NCBI RefSeq assembly: GCF_003611465.1
Contig: NZ_RAXV01000018.1
Location: 1 to 64,000 of the forward strand
DNA length: 64,000 bases
Direction: 5' to 3'
Source: Acinetobacter tianfuensis
GTDB taxonomy: Bacteria > Pseudomonadota > Gammaproteobacteria > Pseudomonadales > Moraxellaceae
Part shown: one piece after another, positions 1 through 7,095 of the stretch
Position numbering within the stretch: position 1 is the first letter of the stretch
Layout: every line of letters starts with the position of its first letter
The notes under the pieces: generated by a model
What the model was told of the DNA's origin: nothing
The model's database searches: none
What the model saw: the letters and a program-made list of their open reading frames with translations, nothing else
Made by a program: the position numbers and the translations under genes

Positions 1-516
1 CTGTCTGCACCTAACTCCATAGCAATAAGCAGCAATGAAGATGTACATCTTTCAGCAGATGGACAAATCAGTCAAAGCGCAGGTGACAGCATTAACATTA
101 GCAGCCAAAAATCTTTGATTGCCCATGCACAAAGTAAGATCAGTCTATTTGCAGCACAAGAAGGCTTACGTGCGTATGCAGGCAAAGGCAAAGTTGAAAT
201 CCAAGCCCAAGGAGATGGGGCGGATCTGATTGCCCGAAAAGGTATTCAAATTATTTCGACGGAAGATACCGTGGAAATTAAAGCCAGTAAGAAAATAGTG
301 CTGACCGCAGGCGGCAGTCAAATCGAAATCAGCAGTGCAGGGGTGCTGCCCACAACGGCTGGAAAGTTTGAGGTAAAGGCGGGGCAGCATATGTTTATTC
401 CTGGTGCTCAGGTCAACATGCAATTGCCGTTTTTTCCGCAAAATGTGTGTTGGGAGTGTTTAGCACGAAGAATGAATCAACGCGGTGCATTTGTGAATAA
501 AGGAGATGGTTTATAA
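1..516 (+). CDS. vgrG: T6SS spike protein VgrG, C-terminal part (cut by window edge)
   Basis: The reading frame is open from base 1 to the stop at 514-516, so about 171 C-terminal residues are visible and the start lies outside the window. The sequence is a run of short alternating beta-strand repeats (for example AGDSINISSQKS, KKIVLTAGGSQIEISSAG), typical of the DUF2345 and beta-helix needle part of VgrG. VgrG trimers form the tip of the type VI secretion tube and carry effectors on their C-terminal end. The tail ends in a short Cys-containing stretch (NVCWECLARR) that could be the docking end. The next gene, a DUF4123 adaptor, starts directly after the stop codon, which is the usual order vgrG-adaptor-effector. 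Family assignment is confident; which effector it carries is inferred from the neighbours. Confidence 0.85.
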   Translation: MSAPNSIAISSNEDVHLSADGQISQSAGDSINISSQKSLIAHAQSKISLFAAQEGLRAYAGKGKVEIQAQGDGADLIARKGIQIISTEDTVEIKASKKIVLTAGGSQIEISSAGVLPTTAGKFEVKAGQHMFIPGAQVNMQLPFFPQNVCWECLARRMNQRGAFVNKGDGL

Positions 517-1431
517 ATGTCATATTATATTCACGATGATATTAAAAGAATTTTTTCCACTCAAAATGATCATATTGCAGAAGGATTTTGTATATATGCT
601 CTTGCAGATGCTGCTCAAGATAAGTTCTTTTTAAGCCAATGGGCACATTTGCCCCAGCGTAATCTGCTTACAGAAGCTGCGGGTGAAAAAGCTGCACAAA
701 TATCACCGCATTTAATACAGTTAAATAACGAAATAACCAGTTTGGAATGGATTCACATTCAAAAAAGAGTGGTATCTACACCTAAAATGACTTTGATTGT
801 ATCGCCTCTAAATTTTGAGGAAATGTATGCGCATTTAAGGCAATTTACCAATGTGAGATTCGATGGCGGTTTAGAAATGTTTTTGGCATTTTGGGACCCT
901 ATCATCTTAGCGACCTTGCTTGGACATCAAGCTGATGAGACTTTGTATATCCAAGAACAAGTATTAGATAAGGAACAAAAGCAGATTTTACTAGGGCCAA
1001 TACACACGTGGTGGTACTGGGATCGGCTAGGTGAAATACAACAGATAATAGGGTTGAACCTCCAATCTTTTCAGCAAAGTTATGATTCACAAAACCCATT
1101 GTGTTTCTCTGTGGATCAGGAAGAGAAAATGGTCGAAGCGACATTTCCTGATCATTTAATTTATTACTTAAAATTGAATAATTATTTTTTGGTTGAAAAC
1201 TTTACCGCTTGGGACTTGTATCAATACGTGATTTCTGAACTTAAACAAGCAAGACGTTTTCACTTGCAAGGAACACGAGATATTTTAAATTTCATTTGTT
1301 TAAAATTAGGTTATCAAGAACATTTTGAAATAGATCAGCAGCTACAAAAAGTGCTGTTAAAGGTTAAAGAAAAACAAATCACGATGGATCAAGCCATGGA
1401 GATGCTAGAGGATTCCTCCCCAGCTTTGTAA
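517..1431 (+). CDS. DUF4123 T6SS effector adaptor/chaperone
   Basis: The product has 304 residues. The N-terminal part (about residues 20-150) resembles DUF4123, starting with a strand of type GFCIYALADAAQ and containing the downstream block MYAHLRQFTNVRFDGG. DUF4123 proteins (Tap/Tec) bind the C-terminus of VgrG and load the effector encoded next to them. The ATG follows the vgrG stop codon without a gap, and an AAAGGAG ribosome site lies in the last codons of vgrG (about 498-505), so translation is probably coupled. The C-terminal third (about residues 190-300) is less conserved and is the likely effector-recognition part. By position its cargo should be the DUF2235 phospholipase at 2418. 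Family call is good; the cargo is inferred. Confidence 0.8.
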   Translation: MSYYIHDDIKRIFSTQNDHIAEGFCIYALADAAQDKFFLSQWAHLPQRNLLTEAAGEKAAQISPHLIQLNNEITSLEWIHIQKRVVSTPKMTLIVSPLNFEEMYAHLRQFTNVRFDGGLEMFLAFWDPIILATLLGHQADETLYIQEQVLDKEQKQILLGPIHTWWYWDRLGEIQQIIGLNLQSFQQSYDSQNPLCFSVDQEEKMVEATFPDHLIYYLKLNNYFLVENFTAWDLYQYVISELKQARRFHLQGTRDILNFICLKLGYQEHFEIDQQLQKVLLKVKEKQITMDQAMEMLEDSSPAL

Positions 1432-1486
1432 TGTGGAAACATATATTTTTAGATTTAAAATATGAACTGAATAAAGAGTATAAAAA

Positions 1487-1942
1487 ATGAGTAAATTAAC
1501 AAAAATGATGTTATTACCTGTGTCTTTAACCCTAGGCTTAGCTGGGTGTATGGGCATTGGTCCGAATAAAACCTATGTGTTGACTACAACTTCATTTAAC
1601 TATGCTCCAAATTATCAAGCTTATATGGTTATGATGAATGGAGAAGAAATGGGCGGGGGGTTTGGCGGAGCAACAAAGCGCTCAGGAGTGATACTTGGTC
1701 AACAGAATATTACTTGGGGTGAAGGGAATAGTGATAGAAAACATAAAGCGATTAATGTTGTGAATTTAACCAAAGAAGATTTAAAAAATAAACGATATTT
1801 AGCAGTGCATTTATATCCTGATGATAGCGTAGAAATTACCACGTCGAATGACTTGCCTGATCCAACGCAAAAAGGCTTAGATTGGATGAAACACTTAAGA
1901 GAACAGAATAAGCAATTATTAAATAAAAAGTATAAAAAATGA
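1487..1942 (+). CDS. Lipoprotein, probable immunity protein to the Tle1 effector (copy 1)
   Basis: The product has 151 residues with a lipoprotein signal peptide (charged start MSKLTK, hydrophobic core, lipobox LAGC with Cys21), so it should be lipidated and face the periplasm. It lies between the T6SS adaptor and a DUF2235 phospholipase gene. Tle phospholipases act in the periplasm and their known Tli immunity proteins are often lipoproteins present in more than one copy, so an immunity role is the best guess; no domain was recognised. The last ~10 residues (rich in Lys, Asn) are encoded by DNA that resembles the 5' leader of the same gene, because a second copy begins right here with a 4-bp ATGA overlap. 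Start chosen at the signal peptide. Confidence 0.7.
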   Translation: MSKLTKMMLLPVSLTLGLAGCMGIGPNKTYVLTTTSFNYAPNYQAYMVMMNGEEMGGGFGGATKRSGVILGQQNITWGEGNSDRKHKAINVVNLTKEDLKNKRYLAVHLYPDDSVEITTSNDLPDPTQKGLDWMKHLREQNKQLLNKKYKK

Positions 1943-2355
1943 GTAAATTAACAAAAATGATGTTATTGCCTGTGTCTTTAACCTTAGGCTTGGCTGGGTG
2001 TATGGGTATAGGTCCAAATAAAACCTATGTGCTGACCACAACTTCATTCAACTATGATCCAAGCTATCGGCCTTATATGGTTAAAGTGAATGGATATGAG
2101 GTGGCTGGCGGATACGGCAGTGCAACAATGCGTTCTGCTGTGATACTCGGTCCACAAATCATCACCTAGGGTGAGGATAACAGTACGCGTAAACATAAAG
2201 CGATTAATGTTGTACATTTAAGCAAAGAAGATTTAAAGAATAAACGATATTTAGCGGTGCATTTATACCCAGATGATAGCGTAGAAATTACGACTTCAAA
2301 TGACCTTACGGATCCGACGAAAAAAGGTATAGATTGGGAAAGTAAATTAAAATAA
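1939..2355 (+). pseudogene. Second copy of the immunity-like lipoprotein, broken by an in-frame TAG
   Basis: This is a tandem duplicate of the gene at 1487: the first ~30 codons give the identical peptide and the rest is closely similar. A TAG stop at 2167-2169 replaces the Trp codon TGG of copy 1 in the context IT-W-GE. After the stop the frame continues without shift for another 62 codons (GEDNSTRKHKA to SKLK) down to TAA at 2353-2355, so only one base change separates it from an intact 138-residue protein. The truncated 76-residue product keeps the signal peptide and lipobox. The damage looks recent because the remainder of the frame is undamaged. A sequencing error or suppression of the amber codon are alternatives. 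Confidence 0.8.
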
Positions 2356-2417
2356 TTATTAGGAATTTCTTGTGTCTTTAATGATCTCAGAAAAAATTAA
2401 AAAATAATAATCAAGAT

Positions 2418-4097
2418 GTGTCTAATCAGCCACCTGTAAGCAAGCAAAGCTGTGAAGATGTAGTACATCTGTCGGTCTATTTTGATGGTACAGGTAATAA
2501 TTTTAAAAATGATGAAACTGATAAAAAATGGGCAAATCCAGCTCGACTTTGGCGTAATGCTGATTTGTATAGTGATTATGCAACTAAATTAAATGGATTG
2601 GAAATGCCGTTAAGTCATGCGATTTATATATCAGGGGTTGGTACGCCTTTTAATGGTGAAATCGATCATTTAGAATCATCCGTACGCTGGATGCAAGACA
2701 ATGACTTAACAGGAGGAAGTACTGGTATTGGTGGAAGTAAAAGACTGCAGTATGGTGCAGAACAGATAAATATGCATTTAAGTAAAGTTCTCAAACAAAA
2801 GATTGAAAAATTAGAGGCAGAACTGCAACAGGATGTGATGCAGCGAAAAAATGAAGTGAATACTAAAGTTATCAGCAATTTAAATCAGCATCGATTAATC
2901 AAAAAAATCAATCTTTCTGTATTTGGCTTTTCACGCGGTGCAGCTTTGGCACGTGTATTTACCAATGAAATGATTTGGAAAGCTGAAGCAGAAAATTTAG
3001 AGCTGAAATATGAAATGGAAGGCTATGCCGAAAAAATACCGCTGGAAGTCAAGTTCTTAGGCTTGTTTGATACGGTGGCTTCTTTTGGCCTGCCGGCAAC
3101 TAATTTGCCCAATAAACTGACTTTCTCTGGGCGGGATATGGTGGTTGATCCTCGCGTAAAAAATTGTCTGCATTTGATTGCAGGCAATGAGCAGCGTTTT
3201 GCCTTCCCGGTAGATCTGGTCCGGAAGGATGGGGTATTGGCCAATCCTAAAAACTGGAAAGAAGTGGTTTACCCCGGCATGCACTCCGATGTCGGCGGCG
3301 GTTACGAGCCAAAGTCTCAGCATGTGAGTAATAATTTTGCCCGAATTACATTAAAACATATGACTAATGAAGCTGAATTGAGTGGTGTTAAGATTTTTTC
3401 ATATGACAAGTTGGAAGAAGTGCAAAATAAGTTGTTTCTTGAGCAATTTAAAATTGAAGCAGAGACGCAAGCCTGTTGGGATGCTTTGCAAAAGGAGGCT
3501 GGAGCAAGCACTGGTAAAGTTGAAGATGATATGAAGCGCTATATGCAGATTTACTATAGTGCTTATGGAACATTACATAGACAAAAACAGGCATTGCATG
3601 CAGCTGGCAAGTCAGATGCAAATATAGCTCAATCCGTTGCGCAGAAAAATCGTGCTGAAAGCAGACGCTGGTGGGGACCTGCTGATATGGCGACTGAAGT
3701 TGAACGAGTGAAAAAGGCTAGAGCGTATACCAGTGCAGACAGTAATCAAGTAACTGGCTTTAAACAATTGTATCGAGTGTTTTACCCGCTGCAAAAGCTT
3801 TACGAATTTTATATTGGTATTGATGACTGGGAACTTGAAAGCTTTGAAAAAGAAGCAAAGGAAAACACGATCAAATTTTACTCAAATTATGTTCACGATT
3901 CAAAATATGGCTTTATTTATAATGCAGAACCTTTTAGTTATTTTAGGCAACGTACTGTATATGAACCTAAAAGGAGTTGGGTTGGTAAGCGTGTTGATAA
4001 GAGATTAGGGCCAGTACGTGAGCAAATTGCTCGTGAAAATGCTGTACCTGATGTTACGAAGCAATTAGAGACTGTACCTGATATGGCATTAAATTAA
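2418..4097 (+). CDS. tle1: T6SS phospholipase effector, Tle1 type (DUF2235)
   Basis: DUF2235 alpha/beta hydrolase. Seen from the GTG at 2418 (559 residues): the N-terminal strand YFDGTGNN (21-28), the nucleophile elbow GFSRG with Ser172, LFDTVAS (candidate acid Asp218), and the C-terminal catalytic motif HSDVGGGY with His289. These make up the Ser-Asp-His triad of the GxSxG Tle1 family, which is injected into rival cells and cleaves membrane phospholipids. The module vgrG-DUF4123-lipoproteins-DUF2235 supports a secreted effector. No signal peptide is present, as expected for T6SS cargo. The start is doubtful: no ribosome site precedes 2418, whereas AGGA plus GTG/ATG codons at 2372 and 2381 lie just upstream in another frame and would join this one if one A were removed from an A-run (see findings). 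The last ~200 residues are of unknown fold. Confidence 0.85.
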   Translation: MSNQPPVSKQSCEDVVHLSVYFDGTGNNFKNDETDKKWANPARLWRNADLYSDYATKLNGLEMPLSHAIYISGVGTPFNGEIDHLESSVRWMQDNDLTGGSTGIGGSKRLQYGAEQINMHLSKVLKQKIEKLEAELQQDVMQRKNEVNTKVISNLNQHRLIKKINLSVFGFSRGAALARVFTNEMIWKAEAENLELKYEMEGYAEKIPLEVKFLGLFDTVASFGLPATNLPNKLTFSGRDMVVDPRVKNCLHLIAGNEQRFAFPVDLVRKDGVLANPKNWKEVVYPGMHSDVGGGYEPKSQHVSNNFARITLKHMTNEAELSGVKIFSYDKLEEVQNKLFLEQFKIEAETQACWDALQKEAGASTGKVEDDMKRYMQIYYSAYGTLHRQKQALHAAGKSDANIAQSVAQKNRAESRRWWGPADMATEVERVKKARAYTSADSNQVTGFKQLYRVFYPLQKLYEFYIGIDDWELESFEKEAKENTIKFYSNYVHDSKYGFIYNAEPFSYFRQRTVYEPKRSWVGKRVDKRLGPVREQIARENAVPDVTKQLETVPDMALN

Positions 4098-4249
4098 AGT
4101 GCTCTAAATATAAACTAAGTCATTGGTAAAGGAACTCATCGTATTTTTGTATATATTTCTTTTTTATGTGCAGCGCTTAGGAGAAATTCCACTTTTAGCT
4201 ACTATTAACTTTAGAGGTAATTGCACTATACATCTGAGTTTAGAGCACA

Positions 4250-4279
4250 AAAAAAGCGCATGATGACATGCGCTTTTTT
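4250..4279. terminator. Bidirectional terminator between tle1 and fpr
   Basis: Perfect 13-bp stem (4250-4262 with 4267-4279) and a 4-base loop. The arms start with six A and end with six T, so it can stop transcription from both convergent genes. It marks the right edge of the T6SS island. Confidence 0.85.
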
Positions 4280-4292
4280 AATTTACATCAAA

Positions 4293-5072
4293 TTATTTTT
4301 CAACGAATGCACGTTCAATCACGTAATCGCCTAGAACGCCCATTTTAGGAGATTCTTTAAGACCGTGTTGGTCTAGAAGCGCAGCAACATCATCTAGGAA
4401 TGCAGGTGAACCGCAAAGCATTGCACGGTCAGTTTCAGGGTTGAAGCGCGGCAAACCAATTTTTTCAAAAAGCTGGCCAGATTCAATTGCAGTTGTTACG
4501 CGGCCTTGAGTGTGGAAGTCTTCACGCGTTACAGTTGGGTAGTAAACCAATTTTTCTTTCGCACCTAATTCGCCAAAGAATTCGTGGTTTGGAATTTCAT
4601 TTTCGATCAAGTCTTGGTAAGCCAATTCAGAAATGAAACGTGTACCGTGAACCACGATGATTTTTTCAAAACGTTCATAAGTTTCTGGGTCACGAATAAC
4701 TGAAAGGAATGGAGCAAGGCCAGTACCAGAAGAAAGAAGGTATAAGTTCTTACCTGGGTTTAAGTCGTCTAGAACTAAAGTGCCCGTAGGTTTTTTAGAA
4801 ACCAAAATTTCGTCGCCGACTTTTACTTGCTGCAAAATAGAAGTTAAAGGACCGTCTGGCACTTTAATCGAGAAAAATTCTAGTTCTTCTTCGTAGTTTG
4901 CGCTGGCAATAGAATAAGCACGCATTAAAGGCTTACCATTTACTTCAAGGCCGATCATCACAAATTGACCGTTTTTAAAACGCAGTGCAGTGTCACGAGT
5001 CGTTTTAAAAGAGAATAAAGTGTCATTCCAATGGTGGACGTGAGTAATCTTTTCGACGTTAAAAGCAGCCAT
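4293..5072 (-). CDS. fpr: Ferredoxin/flavodoxin-NADP+ reductase
   Basis: Product of 259 residues, the usual length for bacterial Fpr. It carries the FAD-binding motif RAYSIAS (51-57), the NADP-binding SSGTGLAP (114-121), the CGSP motif near residue 210 and the C-terminal AFVEK typical of the subclass. It transfers electrons between NADPH and ferredoxin or flavodoxin in the cytoplasm, feeding Fe-S and radical enzymes and helping oxidative stress defence. The frame extends upstream to a TTG at 5096, but the ATG at 5072 gives the canonical N-terminus (MAAFNVEKIT) and is chosen. The gene stands alone, facing the T6SS island. Confidence 0.93.
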   Translation of the reverse strand: MAAFNVEKITHVHHWNDTLFSFKTTRDTALRFKNGQFVMIGLEVNGKPLMRAYSIASANYEEELEFFSIKVPDGPLTSILQQVKVGDEILVSKKPTGTLVLDDLNPGKNLYLLSSGTGLAPFLSVIRDPETYERFEKIIVVHGTRFISELAYQDLIENEIPNHEFFGELGAKEKLVYYPTVTREDFHTQGRVTTAIESGQLFEKIGLPRFNPETDRAMLCGSPAFLDDVAALLDQHGLKESPKMGVLGDYVIERAFVEK

Positions 5073-5178
5073 TAAAGGTCTCAATAAAATTATCAAATTA
5101 GAACAGCTTGCTATTCTAATCTAAAATCATTCTCGATAAACTGAATATATTTAATTGAACTTATCAGAAAAAGTGATT

Positions 5179-5886
5179 ATGTTTGGCTTGAATTTACCAA
5201 TTATTGGTTATATGCATTCTCCTTACCAAGAAAAATTTGGCATACCGCGTCAGCCAAATTTGGTGAAGGTTGAGTCTTATATTGAAATGGTCGGAGACTA
5301 CAATACTTTATTGGCCTTTGAAGGTATTGAGGCGTTTAGTCATTTATGGCTGATTTGGCAGTTCCATGACAATAAAAACCAAGAGACTCAAAAGTTCCGT
5401 CCGCAAGTGCGTCCGCCGCGTTTAGGCGGCAATCAAAAAATAGGGGTGTTTGCTACGCGCAGCATGTACCGTCCAGCGCCTATAGGCTTGTCTGCGGTAC
5501 AGCTGAAAAAAGTGGAAAAAGTCGGTAAGTCGGTACGTGTATATGTGCAGGGCAGTGATTTACTGAATGGCACGCCTATTTTGGATATTAAACCGTATAT
5601 TCAATACTCAGACGCTGTGATGGATGCACGAAGCGGTTATGCGCAAGATGAGCCGATACGTAAAAAAGTGATTTGGTCTGATCAGGCGGCAATGCAGCGC
5701 GATCAGTTGGTGAAAATTCGCAGTTTAGATGTACAGACTATTTTAGAGCTGCAGGAAGTTTTATCACTTGATCCTCGGCCAGCGTATCAGACAGATGATG
5801 AGCGTGAGTACGGCATATTGTTTGGCGGTCTGAATATTAAGTTTAATGCTGCAGATTTGATGATTACGATTTTGCATATTGAATGA
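5179..5886 (+). CDS. trmO: tRNA (N6-threonylcarbamoyladenosine(37)-N6)-methyltransferase TrmO
   Basis: TsaA/YaeB (UPF0066) family, 235 residues from the ATG at 5179. Visible signatures are IGYMHSPYQEKFGIPRQP near the N-terminus, the SAM-site block RPPRLGG, GVFATRSMYRPAPIGLS (about residues 87-103) and the later LNGTPILDIKPYI. TrmO uses SAM to methylate t6A37 in some tRNAs, which tunes decoding. The frame can be read from a TTG at 5155, but the ATG at 5179 fits the family better. The gene is divergent from fpr across roughly 105 bases that must hold both promoters. Confidence 0.92.
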   Translation: MFGLNLPIIGYMHSPYQEKFGIPRQPNLVKVESYIEMVGDYNTLLAFEGIEAFSHLWLIWQFHDNKNQETQKFRPQVRPPRLGGNQKIGVFATRSMYRPAPIGLSAVQLKKVEKVGKSVRVYVQGSDLLNGTPILDIKPYIQYSDAVMDARSGYAQDEPIRKKVIWSDQAAMQRDQLVKIRSLDVQTILELQEVLSLDPRPAYQTDDEREYGILFGGLNIKFNAADLMITILHIE

Positions 5887-5924
5887 AACAGGCACTTTAA
5901 AAGCGTCTGTTTCATTGCGTTGGT

Positions 5925-6899
5925 TTATTTATAATTCGCAAAGTTTTGCTTGATTGCATTGATTGCGACATCGTTATACATTGTGCATGAATTTTGGGCT
6001 AATGTTTTCAACTCCAAAAATTGGTTTTTTTCTGCCGCGGTTGGAGCTTGATTCGCCCAAGTATCAAATTCTGTCAGGAAGGATTGAATATCATATTCAA
6101 CGCCTTTTGGAGCAAGATATGCATCATAGAAACGGTTTTTATATTGAGCGATACCGGACTCAAAATTATTGTTAAGGGTATAGGCAATAGTATCTTTCAT
6201 GATGTATTTTTTAGCAGCAGGATCTAGGATTAAACTATTCCACAAATTCGCTAAAACGGATTGACTATTGCTGCTAGGAGAATCGTAAAGATCTAGATAT
6301 TGTTCTGAATTGCTGATTTTCGTAATTTGCAGGCATTTGGAGCCAGAAGGAAATTTAACGGTAGACATCGCGGTTAAAAAGAGCTGAGCTTGATTAGATA
6401 TATCATCCATGCTGCCCGCGATATTATTTTTTAATACCCAATAGTTATACAGATCAATTTTGGAAGCAAGGCTTGCTCCTTCAAGGTTGATTAGCTGGAC
6501 GGTCGTTTCAAAATTAAGGCCAGCAGCGTTGATTGATGAATAAGGGCTTAAAGTCCAAATATTATTGTTGATGCTGATGCTGCCTTGAAGCGGGCCATAA
6601 GCTGAGTGTGAAGGGCCTTGGTCATACAATCCGTTTGCAGTGACCATAAAGGATGTATCAATGTCTCCAGCAGTGTACAGCTTGCCGTTATCAACGGTTG
6701 TTGTTTCGCTGTCAAAAGACAGCTCGGCACTGTAACTGTCAAGGTTAAATGTAAACCATTGCTGAAAAGCAGCAGTTGGAGCTGATGGGTTTTCACTTGA
6801 ATTGTTATTTGAATTATCGCTGGATGAGCTGCCGCCTCCGCCGCAGGCTGTTAAAGTTAAGAGAATTGCTGTGCTGATTGTGAGTAATTTGATTTTCAT
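5925..6899 (-). CDS. Lipoprotein of unknown function
   Basis: Product of 324 residues. The N-terminus has a lipoprotein signal with lipobox LTAC (Cys19), followed by GGGG and a Ser/Asn-rich linker of about 25 residues, a typical flexible tether to the outer membrane. The rest is a soluble domain with two Cys residues (KCLQ and SCTM) that might form a disulfide, and an all-alpha looking C-terminus. I recognise no domain. It is flanked by the convergent trmO and the divergent gspE and appears to be a single gene. A 7-bp inverted repeat (GAAACAG/CTGTTTC) lies in the 38 bases between it and trmO, without a T run. Confidence 0.8.
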   Translation of the reverse strand: MKIKLLTISTAILLTLTACGGGGSSSSDNSNNNSSENPSAPTAAFQQWFTFNLDSYSAELSFDSETTTVDNGKLYTAGDIDTSFMVTANGLYDQGPSHSAYGPLQGSISINNNIWTLSPYSSINAAGLNFETTVQLINLEGASLASKIDLYNYWVLKNNIAGSMDDISNQAQLFLTAMSTVKFPSGSKCLQITKISNSEQYLDLYDSPSSNSQSVLANLWNSLILDPAAKKYIMKDTIAYTLNNNFESGIAQYKNRFYDAYLAPKGVEYDIQSFLTEFDTWANQAPTAAEKNQFLELKTLAQNSCTMYNDVAINAIKQNFANYK

Positions 6900-7095
6900 A
6901 ATTTATCTTCTTGGATTTGATTTTTATACTTTTTTTAAAGCAAAGATATTATAAAAACGAATAGATTGGAGCTCAATGGCGAGAGTTGAGTTTCCGATGA
7001 GTGATTGTTGAACAAAACATAAAAAGCTGACCTGTAATAAGTATCTGCCTCTGAATATTTGATATAGTGGTGCAATGTTTGGGGAACATACAACA

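Noticed and set aside
5884..5913. Possible terminator between trmO and the lipoprotein
   Set aside because: Only 7 bp of stem with an 11-base or longer loop and no T run on either strand.
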